Source: Candidatus Zixiibacteriota bacterium (GTDB lineage: Bacteria > Zixibacteria > MSB-5A5 > UBA10806 > 4484-95). Taken from it: a DNA stretch of 42,140 nucleotides. Position 1 is the stretch's first letter, and each line of letters begins with the position of its first letter. Both the position numbers and the translations under genes were made by a program. Location of the stretch: NCBI GenBank assembly GCA_024231855.1, contig JAAEQD010000043.1, forward strand, positions 1-42,140, given 5' to 3'. Positions 8,653 to 17,648 of the stretch are shown here, one piece after another. Below the pieces are notes generated by a model. It had not been told where the DNA came from, did not search any database, and saw nothing but the letters and a program-made list of their open reading frames with translations.

Positions 8653-8757
8653 ATGATTAGTTTTAATGAAGACAGAATGGTTGAACCAAGGCCGATCTTG
8701 CTATATGTTTTTATCCTGATCGGGCTTCTGGCCGCGATAGTTTTAATTCCCGATTAA
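8653..8757 (+). CDS. 34-residue single-pass membrane microprotein
   Basis: A short ORF (ATG 8653, TAA 8755-8757) encodes a 34-residue peptide. It has a charged hydrophilic start (MISFNEDRMVEPRP) followed by one hydrophobic helix (ILLYVFILIGLLAAIVLIP) ending in Asp. A GGGAGG ribosome site at 8642-8647 is well placed 5 bases before the ATG. The layout, N-terminal charges then one transmembrane helix, is typical of bacterial membrane microproteins. The upstream structured RNA (8544-8613) is likely in its leader. Function unknown. It lies in a 618-base gap that otherwise holds a terminator, an AT-rich stretch with ATGCATAATT duplicated at 8341-8360, and the uvrC promoter. Confidence 0.55.
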   Translation: MISFNEDRMVEPRPILLYVFILIGLLAAIVLIPD

Positions 8758-8844
8758 TAAGCGTTTTCCTGCCGGAAAGGAAATCTTTGAATATCGGTAA
8801 TATGATATAAACTCAATCAACTGGTGGTTGGGCCGCTATCTATA

Positions 8845-8874
8845 TTGACTTTCACCGGTCTCGGAAGTTAATAT
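8845..8874 (+). promoter_or_regulatory. uvrC promoter, predicted leaderless start
   Basis: TTGACT (8845-8850) and TAATAT (8869-8874), 18 bases apart. The predicted first transcribed base (7 past the -10) is 8881, the A of the uvrC ATG. Confidence 0.5.
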
Positions 8875-8880
8875 ATAGAT

Positions 8881-10731
8881 ATGGATAAACCCGAAGGCCA
8901 AAACAAAGAGATTGAGTTTTCCACCAAGTTGAAAAACTTACCGGACTCGCCGGGAGTCTACCTGTTTAAAAACGCCGCCGGGAAAGTAATCTATATCGGC
9001 AAGGCCAAGGCTTTGAAAAACCGGGTCAAGTCGTATTTCACCAAATCGATTGACCATCCCCGCACTCAAAAACTCGTCGCCTCGATTGCCGATATCGAAA
9101 CCCTGGTGACAGATTCGGAACTCGAGGCGCTGATTCTGGAATCAAACCTGATCAAGGAACATCAACCTCACTTCAATGTCAATCTCAAGGACGATAAGCG
9201 ATATCCATACATAAAAATTACCAGGGAAACGTTCCCCAGAGTTCTGGTGGTCAGACAAATAAAGGATGACAAAGCCAGATATTTCGGGCCGTTCACCAAC
9301 GTTGGGGCGATGCGCCGAACCCTGAAACTGATACGTAAGATTTTCCCGGTTCGCTCCTGCAACCTGGTTTTGCCTTCGAAAAGAAAATATCGGGTCTGTC
9401 TTGATTTTTTTATTGGCCGTTGCCCCGGATGCTGCGAACCCGATAAAACCACGCCCGAGGAATATAAGGAAGTAATCGATGGCGTGGCATTGTTCCTGTC
9501 GGGTCGTTCCGATGAGGTGGCCGAAAAACTTGCCGCAAAAATGATAAAGTTTTCTGACAACCAGGAATTTGAAAAAGCGGCCCTGGCGCGCGACCAGATT
9601 ACCGCTATCCAATCTGTTATCCAAAGGCAGAAAGTCGTTTCGGATGACTTAGCTGATCGTGATATAATCGTTCTGGCCAGATCCGCCGTAGATATTTGTC
9701 TGGTGGTCCTGCAGATTCGCCGCGGCGTTTTAATCGGTCGACAACATTTCTATTTAACGGCCCCGGAAGATGCATCTAAAGGTAAAATCATATCATCGTT
9801 TATCTTAAGATATTACAAAACAGCGTCTTTGCTGCCGAAAGAGATTTTCTTGCCCGAATCCGTCGAAGAACCGGGATTGATTAAGGAATGGTTTGCTTCG
9901 AAAAAAAATCAAAATGTCAAACTTCGCCAACCTAAAATAGGCGAAAAATACAAACTCGTGGAATTAGCCCGAAAAAACGCCAAATTGCTCCTGGGTGAAT
10001 TGCTGGCTCAAAAAAGCGTGACCAGGAGAAAACCACCGGGCGTGCTATTAAGCCTTCAGCGCGATCTTTACCTCAAGACGATTCCTCGAACGATTGCCGC
10101 CTGTGATATATCCAATCTCGGCGGTAAGGACGCGGTTGGTTCGGTTGTTTTTTTCTCCGAAGCCAAGCCGATGAAGAAAGGTTACCGCCGTTTCAAGATC
10201 AAAACAATCGAGGGGCAGGATGATTTCTCGATGATGGCGGAAGTGGTATCGCGATATTTCAACCATCTGGCGGAAAACAACCATGACTATCCCGACTTGT
10301 TATTACTCGATGGCGGCAAAGGGCAGCTCGGCGCGGCGACAGGGGCATTGGTCGATCTGGGAATCAATGGCCAGCAGTGCGCCTCTCTGGCCAAGCGATT
10401 CGAGGAGGTCTATCTTCCAGGGCGGTCCGAACCGATCAGCATTCCGCGCACTTCATCGGCGCTGAAACTACTTCAGCAGGTTCGGGATGAAGCACACAGG
10501 TTCGCGATTACTTATCATCGAAAATTGCGAAGTAAAAAAATCGACACTTCAGAACTGGATAAAATCCCGGGCGTCGGCGATAAAAGAAAATTCGCGCTTT
10601 TAGGAACTTTCGGCTCCGTGAAAGCGATTAAGAAAGCTAAACTGCAGGAGCTTCTCAGCGCGGATGGAGTTCCCAGGAGTATCGCGATTAAAGTTTATGA
10701 ACATTTTCATTCAGGAGAATCGAATGACTGA
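8881..10731 (+). CDS. uvrC: UvrABC system protein C
   Basis: This is the dual-incision endonuclease of nucleotide excision repair, 616 residues, a normal UvrC length. The GIY-YIG nuclease domain occupies about residues 20-98 (GVYLFK, VIYIGKA, catalytic Glu near E87). A Cys cluster (C160, C173, C181, C185) fits the UvrC iron-sulfur site. A UVR motif for UvrB contact lies near 205-245. The RNase H-like second nuclease is marked by ACDISNLGG, LLLDGGKGQLG and RDEAHRFAITYH. A helix-hairpin-helix ends the protein (LDKIPGVGDKRK). The last 8 bases overlap the next gene, so uvrC heads an operon with the hydrolase, PHP and mpg genes. Confidence 0.97.
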   Translation: MDKPEGQNKEIEFSTKLKNLPDSPGVYLFKNAAGKVIYIGKAKALKNRVKSYFTKSIDHPRTQKLVASIADIETLVTDSELEALILESNLIKEHQPHFNVNLKDDKRYPYIKITRETFPRVLVVRQIKDDKARYFGPFTNVGAMRRTLKLIRKIFPVRSCNLVLPSKRKYRVCLDFFIGRCPGCCEPDKTTPEEYKEVIDGVALFLSGRSDEVAEKLAAKMIKFSDNQEFEKAALARDQITAIQSVIQRQKVVSDDLADRDIIVLARSAVDICLVVLQIRRGVLIGRQHFYLTAPEDASKGKIISSFILRYYKTASLLPKEIFLPESVEEPGLIKEWFASKKNQNVKLRQPKIGEKYKLVELARKNAKLLLGELLAQKSVTRRKPPGVLLSLQRDLYLKTIPRTIAACDISNLGGKDAVGSVVFFSEAKPMKKGYRRFKIKTIEGQDDFSMMAEVVSRYFNHLAENNHDYPDLLLLDGGKGQLGAATGALVDLGINGQQCASLAKRFEEVYLPGRSEPISIPRTSSALKLLQQVRDEAHRFAITYHRKLRSKKIDTSELDKIPGVGDKRKFALLGTFGSVKAIKKAKLQELLSADGVPRSIAIKVYEHFHSGESND

Positions 10732-11350
10732 ACCGATGACTGTTGACACGCTTGAAGTCGGCATAGGTATGACCAATTGTTATTTGCTGAGCATCAATGG
10801 CAAGGCTATTGTAATCGATCCCGGCGATGACGCCGACCGGATTAAAGAATTAATCGAAAATCGTGCCGTTAAGGTCGAAAAAATTATCCTCACCCACGGG
10901 CATATTGATCATATCTACGGCTTGACCGATATCAGAAAATACACGTCCGCCCCGGTTTTTATCCATCAGGAGGACGCCGTAATGTTGACCGATGCCAAAG
11001 CCAATCTCTCTTTCTTTCATAACATCTCATTCACAACCGACGCGGCCGATGGCTTTCTGGATGAGAATGGCATCGTCGAGCTGGATACTATCAAGCTGAA
11101 AGTACTTCACACACCCGGCCATACTCCGGGCGGAATATCCCTCGTCACCGATGGCATGGTGTTTACCGGCGATGCCTTATTCTGGGGATCGATTGGCCGG
11201 TCCGATTTTCCTCGCGGTGATCATGAATTACTGATCAGTTCTATCAAGTCCAAACTACTTACTCTGCCTGATGAGACAAAAGTTTATACCGGTCATGGAC
11301 CGCAAACCACTATAGGCCAGGAGCGACAGCAAAATCCATGGTTAGCATAA
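10724..11350 (+). CDS. Metallo-beta-lactamase-fold hydrolase (glyoxalase II-like)
   Basis: This 208-residue protein carries the zinc-binding THGHIDH motif (H58, H60, D62, H63), HTPGHTPGG, GDALFWGSIGR and a late TGHGP, the usual set for small MBL-fold thioesterases and hydrolases of the YcbL/glyoxalase II type. The start is placed at 10724 rather than an upstream in-frame ATG at 10664, because AGGAG precedes 10724 and the upstream stretch lies inside uvrC with no family similarity. It overlaps uvrC by 8 bases and the PHP gene by 13, implying translational coupling. The substrate cannot be fixed from sequence; hydroxyacylglutathione-like thioesters are the family's usual substrates. Confidence 0.88.
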   Translation: MTEPMTVDTLEVGIGMTNCYLLSINGKAIVIDPGDDADRIKELIENRAVKVEKIILTHGHIDHIYGLTDIRKYTSAPVFIHQEDAVMLTDAKANLSFFHNISFTTDAADGFLDENGIVELDTIKLKVLHTPGHTPGGISLVTDGMVFTGDALFWGSIGRSDFPRGDHELLISSIKSKLLTLPDETKVYTGHGPQTTIGQERQQNPWLA

Positions 11351-12171
11351 TCCCCTGCGATCTGCATGTCCATCCCGACTACTCAATCGACGCGGGGTCG
11401 AGTATTAAAGAGTATTGTGTGAAAGCCCGTCAAATTGGCCTTCAAACTATCGGTTTCTCCACGCATTATGATGTCAATCCAGCCCGCGGCGCTAAGGACG
11501 CGTTTATGGTAGTCGATGGTGAAAAAACTCGTGTCAGCGATTACACACTGGAGCGCTATATCAAGGATTGCCGGGAAGCCCAAAATCTATTTCCCGATTT
11601 GAAAATTCTGATCGGACTCGAAATCGATTACTTCCCCGGGATTGAAACAGAAGTTAAAAGATTACGATCAGATTTTTCATTCGATTATTTTATCGGGTCG
11701 GTGCATTGCCTGGATGGTATTGCCATGACATCCAAAAATGTGGTCGGTGATTACCTCAGTTCACATTCGATAAGCGAAATGGCCGACCAATATTTCGAAC
11801 TTCTTTTTAATGTGGCCGACTGTGGGCTGTTTGATGTGATCGGTCACGCCGATTACTATCTGCTTCCCGGATTAAGATATTATGGCGATGACATTTTAAA
11901 TATTCACAATGACAGACTTGATAGAATCGTTCGAGCTGCTATTAGAACGTTAACCGGTTTCGAGATAAACACCTCATATCTGCGAAAAGGCGGCGGAGAT
12001 TTCTATCCTCGTATCGAATTTCTGAAAACCGCCATTGAATTGGGAGCAAAAATAAACTCTGTCGGCTCGGATTCTCATCATACTAGCCATCTGGGCGCAA
12101 ATATCAATAAATCACTAAATATAATCAGGGAATACGGAATCGTGTTTAAACCATTCTATGAAAACGATTAA
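11338..12171 (+). CDS. PHP-domain phosphoesterase (histidinol-phosphatase-like)
   Basis: This 277-residue protein opens with the PHP motif CDLHVHPDYSIDA and has GFSTHYD, IGLEIDY, GSVHC, GHADYY and a final GSDSHH, the metal-ligand motifs of the PHP superfamily in order. The family includes histidinol-phosphate phosphatase (HisK type) and related phosphoesterases. No his genes are present nearby, so a histidine role is uncertain. It overlaps the MBL-fold gene by 13 bases upstream and mpg by 14 bases downstream. Confidence 0.85.
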   Translation: MVSIIPCDLHVHPDYSIDAGSSIKEYCVKARQIGLQTIGFSTHYDVNPARGAKDAFMVVDGEKTRVSDYTLERYIKDCREAQNLFPDLKILIGLEIDYFPGIETEVKRLRSDFSFDYFIGSVHCLDGIAMTSKNVVGDYLSSHSISEMADQYFELLFNVADCGLFDVIGHADYYLLPGLRYYGDDILNIHNDRLDRIVRAAIRTLTGFEINTSYLRKGGGDFYPRIEFLKTAIELGAKINSVGSDSHHTSHLGANINKSLNIIREYGIVFKPFYEND

Positions 12172-12784
12172 ACTTAAACGCTCATTTTATAATCGGCCAA
12201 CCCTGGATGTCGCTCGTGATCTCCTTGGTAAGATATTGATATGCCAGAATGATAGCGTAAAACTTGGCGGCCGATTAGTCGAACTGGAAGCGTATATCGG
12301 CGAGGACGACCCCGCCTGCCACGCCTGCCGAGGCCGAACACCGCGCAATGAAATCATGTATGGACCGCCCGGATTCTTGTATGTCTATTTTACTTACGGC
12401 AACCATTACATGCTCAATTTCGTAACAGAAGGAAAGGGATTTCCAGCGGCGGTTTTAATCAGGGGCTTGGAGCCGCTATACAGTGTCGAGACGATGAAAC
12501 AAAACCGCGGCGTCGAGGTGTTGACCAAAATAGCCAGCGGCCCCGGTAAACTGGCCAAAGCTCTGGGGGTAACGACCGATCAGAAAGGACTGGACCTGAC
12601 CGGCAATGAGATATTCGTAATCGATGATAAATCGTCCATCGGTGAAATCTGGTGTTCTTCCCGGATCGGTATCGGCGATAACGGCACAGATAAACTGTGG
12701 CGATTCTATCTAAAGGATAGCCCGCATGTTTCGAAGATGTCAAAACAGGTGAGAGAATCGGCAAGGTTGATAATTGAATCTTAG
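12158..12784 (+). CDS. mpg: 3-methyladenine DNA glycosylase (AAG/MPG family)
   Basis: This 208-residue protein is a DNA glycosylase that removes alkylated purines as the first step of base excision repair. Visible family motifs are LLGKILI near the N-terminus, LVELEAYIGEDDPACHA with the catalytic Glu, RTPRNEIMYGPPGFLYVYFTYG, the Asn-His segment GNHYMLNFV, AVLIRGLEP and the SGPGKLAKALGV loop. The length is normal. The gene overlaps the upstream PHP gene by 14 bases. With uvrC at the head, the cluster combines excision and glycosylase repair. Confidence 0.95.
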   Translation: MKTIKLKRSFYNRPTLDVARDLLGKILICQNDSVKLGGRLVELEAYIGEDDPACHACRGRTPRNEIMYGPPGFLYVYFTYGNHYMLNFVTEGKGFPAAVLIRGLEPLYSVETMKQNRGVEVLTKIASGPGKLAKALGVTTDQKGLDLTGNEIFVIDDKSSIGEIWCSSRIGIGDNGTDKLWRFYLKDSPHVSKMSKQVRESARLIIES

Positions 12785-12803
12785 TTTTGGGAAAAACATT
12801 CAC

Positions 12804-12832
12804 TTGATATCAGCCGAAACTTGAAATATATT
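12804..12832 (+). promoter_or_regulatory. Promoter of site-2 protease gene
   Basis: TTGATA (12804-12809), 17 bases, TATATT (12827-12832), in the 80-base gap after mpg. It separates the M50 protease and lipoprotein pair from the repair operon. Confidence 0.6.
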
Positions 12833-12864
12833 TTAGGGCGAGTTTAGTTTTATAGGAGGATATT

Positions 12865-13506
12865 TTGTTCGATCTAGAAAGATTGATTTTATTAGCGCCG
12901 GCTTTCTTGCTAGCGATAACAATCCATGAGTATTCTCATGGTTATATTGCTTTCAGATTAGGCGACCCAACGGCGAAAGATGCCGGTAGACTGACATTTA
13001 ACCCGATTTCGCATCTCGATATATTCGGTACTTTGGCGCTTCTCTTTATCGGCTTTGGCTGGGCCAAACCTGTTCCCGTAAATCCACGCAATTTCGCTAA
13101 TCCCAGACAGGATAATTTATGGGTGGCGTTAGCCGGACCGGCATCAAACTTTATAGGCGCGTTCTTCTTCGGCCTTCTTTTCAGGGCTCTAAGCCCATTG
13201 CTTAGCGGTTTCGAAATCGGTCAGGTGGCTTTAGCCATGATCTATTTAGCGGTCTGGATAAACTTGATTTTAACAATTTTCAATCTACTGCCGATTCCGC
13301 CTCTTGATGGCTTTCATATTTTGGAAGGACTGGTCTCGTATGAAAACTATATCAGATTGCAGGAGTTTGCCCGCTTTGGGCCGATGATATTACTCGGCTT
13401 GATCCTTGTTTCTTCTTTCGCGCGTATCCCGATATTCAGCATAATTTTCAGTCCATTCTTACGGATATTCGGATACTTATTTACGGGTCAAAATTTTGGT
13501 TTTTAG
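12865..13506 (+). CDS. Site-2 protease family membrane metallopeptidase (M50)
   Basis: This 213-residue multipass membrane protein has the zinc motif HEYSH (H21, E22, H25) inside a first hydrophobic helix and the second site-2 protease motif NLLPIPPLDG, whose Asp is the third ligand. The compact form without PDZ or CBS domains matches short bacterial M50 proteins. It begins with TTG, supported by AGGAGG at 12854-12859, 5 bases upstream; no ATG is better placed. Its last 11 bases overlap the following lipoprotein gene. Substrate unknown. Confidence 0.9.
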   Translation: MFDLERLILLAPAFLLAITIHEYSHGYIAFRLGDPTAKDAGRLTFNPISHLDIFGTLALLFIGFGWAKPVPVNPRNFANPRQDNLWVALAGPASNFIGAFFFGLLFRALSPLLSGFEIGQVALAMIYLAVWINLILTIFNLLPIPPLDGFHILEGLVSYENYIRLQEFARFGPMILLGLILVSSFARIPIFSIIFSPFLRIFGYLFTGQNFGF

Positions 13507-14218
13507 GTTAGCTTTACTGTTATTCGTTTTTGTTCTTGCCTGCGGTCCGCGTCCAGAAATTCAAGTCAAAGGCGATAAGTCGCCTCAAGCCGTCTGGGAC
13601 AGATATTCGGCTCGCTTCAACGATGTTAACTCTCTGGCGTTCAGCGGTTCTTTCGCCATAAGCAAAAATGAGACTCACGAATTCAAACTTCAGATTCTCT
13701 ATAGTTCCCCCGATAGTTTCGCGTTTTTAGCGGAGGGCACATTGGGAGTCGATTTGGCCCGCGGGGCGATTATCGGCGATTCGGGTTTCTGGGAAATTCC
13801 CCGCGAAAATTATATCGAACATCTCAATCGCGATGATCAAATCCTTTTCGGCGAAAGTGAAATCGCCATCGATATCGGCAAACTACTCGATGCCATATTT
13901 TATTTCAAATCAGGCGAGGATTTAACTTACACTGGGCGGGACGGATCCAGATATATTTATGCCGATAACGAGGGAAATCAAAGCCGCACGATTGAAATTA
14001 ACCGGGATTCAGCTACGCCTGTTCGGCAGATAATAATCGACCCCGCCGATACTGTCAATATCGAGTATTACGATTGGAATTCAAATAACGATAACGGCGC
14101 CTTTCCCGGTCGGATTAAGGTTTATTCATCGGTTTCGAAGGTTCGGGCGGAATATCATATAAAAAAAGTCAAGGTCAACCCCACTATACGCGAATCGAAT
14201 TTTCTGCCTAAGTTATAA
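13496..14218 (+). CDS. DUF4292-like lipoprotein
   Basis: This 240-residue protein starts with TTG (MVFRLALLLFVFVLACGP) and has a lipobox (VLAC) at residues 13-16, so it should be lipid-anchored after signal peptidase II cleavage. The body alternates short beta strands (LAFSGSFAIS, EFKLQILYSSPDSFAFLAEG, LGVDLARGAIIGDSGFW) as in DUF4292 and LolA/LolB-like beta-barrel-fold lipoproteins; this fold call is by resemblance only. It overlaps the M50 gene by 11 bases, so the two are coupled. Confidence 0.75.
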   Translation: MVFRLALLLFVFVLACGPRPEIQVKGDKSPQAVWDRYSARFNDVNSLAFSGSFAISKNETHEFKLQILYSSPDSFAFLAEGTLGVDLARGAIIGDSGFWEIPRENYIEHLNRDDQILFGESEIAIDIGKLLDAIFYFKSGEDLTYTGRDGSRYIYADNEGNQSRTIEINRDSATPVRQIIIDPADTVNIEYYDWNSNNDNGAFPGRIKVYSSVSKVRAEYHIKKVKVNPTIRESNFLPKL

Positions 14219-14265
14219 ATTATTACATATCAATAGATTAACCATATCGATAACCGATAAACATC

Positions 14266-14293
14266 TTGACTTTTTATAATTATTTCGTATGTT
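14266..14293 (+). promoter_or_regulatory. Candidate promoter of the GEVED-domain protein
   Basis: TTGACT (14266-14271) and TATGTT (14288-14293), 16 bases apart, about 135 bases before the ATG. Confidence 0.4.
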
Positions 14294-14427
14294 GAGTATA
14301 AACATGAGAAGTTCATCTTCGACGGATTATAAATGAGTTACAGGCATATAATCCAGGAAGGCAGTACGCGAAAAAAATATCCACACAGTCTATCACGATT
14401 GAGTGCGTCTAAATAGCAGGAGTTGGA

Positions 14428-17400
14428 ATGAAAAAATACAATATTATTGTTAGACTCACAATATTCTTAGCGATCATTTTCGCCGTCCGCCCGCTATCAG
14501 CTGATACGAATATATATAATGATGAATCCAAACAGACAACTGAACGAGCGGCCTTGCAAGTACTCGCGGATAATCCCGTAATCACCGATACTGAGGAATA
14601 TTGCCCGTCCACTTATACGAATCAAACCGATGACTGGATCACAAACGTAAGATTTAATACTATAGATAATTCTTCGGGCCAGGACGGTCCTCAGAGTTAC
14701 GGAGATTATACCGACATTTCCACGACTGTCGTTCCCGGCGAAACCTATACGTTAACCGTCACATTTGATTCTCAGGGCCAATGGACTGAACACACTCGGG
14801 CCTGGTTCGATTGGAACGCGGATGAAGTGTTTGGGGTATTCGAGAGTTATTATCTCGGCAGCGGCATCGACGCGACGCTATCGGTTGAGGTCACAGTACC
14901 AAACAACGCTGAGCTTGGCGAGTCCAGGTTTCGTGTTATTGAGCAGTATGATACCGACCCGGCCGCCGGGGGCGCTTGTGATGGTCAGGGCGGTCATACA
15001 GCAACATATGGTGAAACAGAGGATTATTCGATAATAATCGGTACGCCGGCGGAGTTTGACGCCTCGCCTACCGTATTTCTCGGACCTACCGGAATCGGTG
15101 AAGTAGGCCAGGCGTTCACGCCGATCGTAACTTACTCGAATCTGGGCAGTCAGACTATAACATTCGATATCAATCTCGAAATAGAACTTGATGGTTCAAC
15201 CGTATATGAAGACAGCGGATCGATTGCAAGTTTAGAACCGGGCATTTCTAACGATTTCGAATTTACCGAGTACGTACCGGAAAATCCGGGCTTATTTAGT
15301 CTGCTCGCTTATTCTCAGCTGGAGGGCGATGAGAATCCCCTAAATGATATGTTAGAACTGAACTATCTTGTCATCCCGGACCTTTTACCTCCCGCCAACC
15401 TGACAGCTACCGGTAACCAGGATGGTATCGTGCCGCTTTTATGGTTTGAACCCGGCGCGCCTCCCTGCACTTTACTGTCTTATGACAGCGGATTGGTTAA
15501 TAACGCCTTCTTCTACCCATCTCCCGAAAATTTAATAGCCAATATGTTCTCTGCAGTCGCACCGGTACAGATTTGTACCGTGTTCGTGCGCGTCCTAACC
15601 GAGGGCGATCCCTATTGGCCCTGGCCCGACGACAGCCATGATCCGATCGAGATAAGAATCTGGGATGGCGCAAGCATGCCCGAAAACGAAATCGGCTATA
15701 GTTTGACAACGGCGACTCCGGGAGAAGATATCCAGGTTGCTTTTTTCCCGCCGCTGATCTGCAACACGAATAGATTCTGGGTATCGTTTAACAACGTTAA
15801 TGATACCTCGCCCTGCGATGCTATCTGCGTTGATTACTCTACCAATTACCCGAACGCGAAATGGGTTCGCGAAGACGGTGTCTGGCAATTGTTGGAGTTA
15901 TACGAAGGCGACAGGATGATAAGAGCGAGTATAGTAGTCGATGATAGAAACCTGCTTCTGACGGAAAACAACCCGAACATGGATGAACCGATTATCACCG
16001 ATACGCAGGAATTGATCGGCTACAACCTGTATCGCCATACCGAGCCGGGCGTACCGGTTGAAGAAGCTTACCGAATTGTCGAAGAGATAGCCGAACTGGA
16101 ATACGATGATGAAGATGTAACAAACGGCACCACTTATTACTATGTCGCAACGGCTTTATATGATGATGGCGATATAATCGAGTCGGCCCCGTCCAATGAA
16201 GTTTCGGCCAGACCAGCAGGCGGCGGTATGCTGGAAGTGGATCCTGACGAAATTTTGGCTGAAGTTTGGTTAGGCAACGCTGGTCATTTCGATCTCGAAC
16301 TGATAAATAATGGCGATTTGGATGTGTTGTTTACAATCAGGCCATCCTCGTATAGAGGATTTTCCGTAGCTCCGGAAAATCCTTACTATGACGGTACAAT
16401 ATCAGCTAAATTTTCCAGCAATGCTGAAAACCATAATAAGTCAATGGCCATTTCCGATAACAATAATTTCCCGCCGGTGATAACCGGTCAGGGCGGCCCT
16501 GATGAATTCGGTTATGAATGGATTGATTCCGAGGAGTCCTCTGGTCCAACGTTTGGTTGGATCGATCCCAGCGATCATACTCCGCTAACTATGGCCGATG
16601 ACGACAATCAGGGTCCATTTGCTTTACCATTCAGCTTCCCATTCTATGGCCAGGTTTTCAGTTCATTCAGGGTATGCTCAAACGGCTGGATATCATTCAC
16701 AAGTTCAGCGACCGCTTATTCCAATCACGAAATACCCGGCGCAAGCGTGGAAAATCTCGTTGCTCCATTCTGGGATGATTTGTCTCCCAACAACGGTGGT
16801 AACATCTACTGGTATGCCAATTCCAATATGGCGGTGATATCATGGGTCGATGTTCCGGCATACGACTGGGGCTACGGTCTTGGTCCGTTTACGTTTCAGA
16901 TAGTTCTATACTCCGACGGAGGAATTCTTTTCCAGTATATGGATATGAATGAACCTCTGGATCACGCGACTATCGGTACACAGGACGCGTCGACAACTAT
17001 CGGTTTGCAAATAGCGTTCGATCAAGCCTACGCTTACGACGGGCTTGCTATATTGATTAAAGCCGGCTGGCTAAGCGTTGATCCAATCGTAGGAACAGTT
17101 CCGGCTGGCGGCCAACTCACGGTCGATGTGATCATGAATACGACAAATTTATACGCCGGCGTATTCGAAGGCCAACTGACTATCAATTCCAACGATATCA
17201 ACGACGAACTGCCGGAGATCGAAGTGCCGGTCACACTCGATGTGTTAACCGATATCGATGAGGTTATCGAAATGCCGCGTACCTTCGCCCTGTCACAAAA
17301 CTATCCCAATCCGTTCAATGCCAGTACCTCGATTGATTTCGCTCTACCTGAACCGGCCATGGTCGATCTAAGCGTATATAACATGCTGGGTCAAAAAGTG

Positions 17401-17541
17401 GCCACACTGGTATCCGAGGAGTTAGCCGCCGGTTATCACTGCGTGAACTGGGATGCTTCCGATATCTCATCCGGCATTTATTTCTATAAGATTTCAGCCG
17501 GTGATATAACCGAAATTCACGAAATGACACTGCTAAAATAA
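14428..17541 (+). CDS. Large secreted GEVED/FnIII-like protein with type IX sorting domain
   Basis: This 1037-residue protein has a signal peptide (MKKYNIIVRLTIFLAIIFAVRPLSA). A GEVED domain (about 50-205) includes the DWN-type Asp motif and ends GETEDYSIII. A CARDB-like Ig domain follows, then a middle beta-rich region and an FnIII-like segment (YYYVATALYDDG). A module with FPFYGQVFSSFRVCSNGWISF and FTFQIVLYSDGG recurs in the papain-type protease in this window. A BACON-like domain (WLSVDP...GTVPAGG) and a sorting domain with QNYPNPFNAST finish it. AGGAG lies before the ATG. It is probably a surface adhesin or matrix protein; no enzyme motif is seen. A strong terminator follows. Confidence 0.83.
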   Translation: MKKYNIIVRLTIFLAIIFAVRPLSADTNIYNDESKQTTERAALQVLADNPVITDTEEYCPSTYTNQTDDWITNVRFNTIDNSSGQDGPQSYGDYTDISTTVVPGETYTLTVTFDSQGQWTEHTRAWFDWNADEVFGVFESYYLGSGIDATLSVEVTVPNNAELGESRFRVIEQYDTDPAAGGACDGQGGHTATYGETEDYSIIIGTPAEFDASPTVFLGPTGIGEVGQAFTPIVTYSNLGSQTITFDINLEIELDGSTVYEDSGSIASLEPGISNDFEFTEYVPENPGLFSLLAYSQLEGDENPLNDMLELNYLVIPDLLPPANLTATGNQDGIVPLLWFEPGAPPCTLLSYDSGLVNNAFFYPSPENLIANMFSAVAPVQICTVFVRVLTEGDPYWPWPDDSHDPIEIRIWDGASMPENEIGYSLTTATPGEDIQVAFFPPLICNTNRFWVSFNNVNDTSPCDAICVDYSTNYPNAKWVREDGVWQLLELYEGDRMIRASIVVDDRNLLLTENNPNMDEPIITDTQELIGYNLYRHTEPGVPVEEAYRIVEEIAELEYDDEDVTNGTTYYYVATALYDDGDIIESAPSNEVSARPAGGGMLEVDPDEILAEVWLGNAGHFDLELINNGDLDVLFTIRPSSYRGFSVAPENPYYDGTISAKFSSNAENHNKSMAISDNNNFPPVITGQGGPDEFGYEWIDSEESSGPTFGWIDPSDHTPLTMADDDNQGPFALPFSFPFYGQVFSSFRVCSNGWISFTSSATAYSNHEIPGASVENLVAPFWDDLSPNNGGNIYWYANSNMAVISWVDVPAYDWGYGLGPFTFQIVLYSDGGILFQYMDMNEPLDHATIGTQDASTTIGLQIAFDQAYAYDGLAILIKAGWLSVDPIVGTVPAGGQLTVDVIMNTTNLYAGVFEGQLTINSNDINDELPEIEVPVTLDVLTDIDEVIEMPRTFALSQNYPNPFNASTSIDFALPEPAMVDLSVYNMLGQKVATLVSEELAAGYHCVNWDASDISSGIYFYKISAGDITEIHEMTLLK

Positions 17542-17553
17542 ACTGGGTTTATT

Positions 17554-17597
17554 AACTCCGCAGGGGCAGGGCATGCCGTGCCCCTGCGGAGTTTTCT
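17554..17597 (+). terminator. Strong rho-independent terminator
   Basis: A perfect 15-bp stem (17554-17568 with 17579-17593) around a 10-base loop is followed by TTCTT. It isolates the GEVED gene from the xerD promoter 20 bases later. Confidence 0.85.
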
Positions 17598-17613
17598 TAT
17601 ACCTCATATAAAT

Positions 17614-17642
17614 TTGACGTCCGGGCAGGTATCGAGTATAAT
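17614..17642 (+). promoter_or_regulatory. xerD promoter, predicted leaderless start
   Basis: TTGACG (17614-17619), exactly 17 bases, then a perfect TATAAT (17637-17642). The first transcribed base 7 past the -10 is 17649, the A of the ATG. No Shine-Dalgarno is visible. Confidence 0.7.
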
Positions 17643-17648
17643 TATTAC

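Noticed and set aside
9142..9624. Minus-strand ORFs of 130 and 160 residues inside uvrC
   Set aside because: Both are shadows of the clearly conserved uvrC frame.
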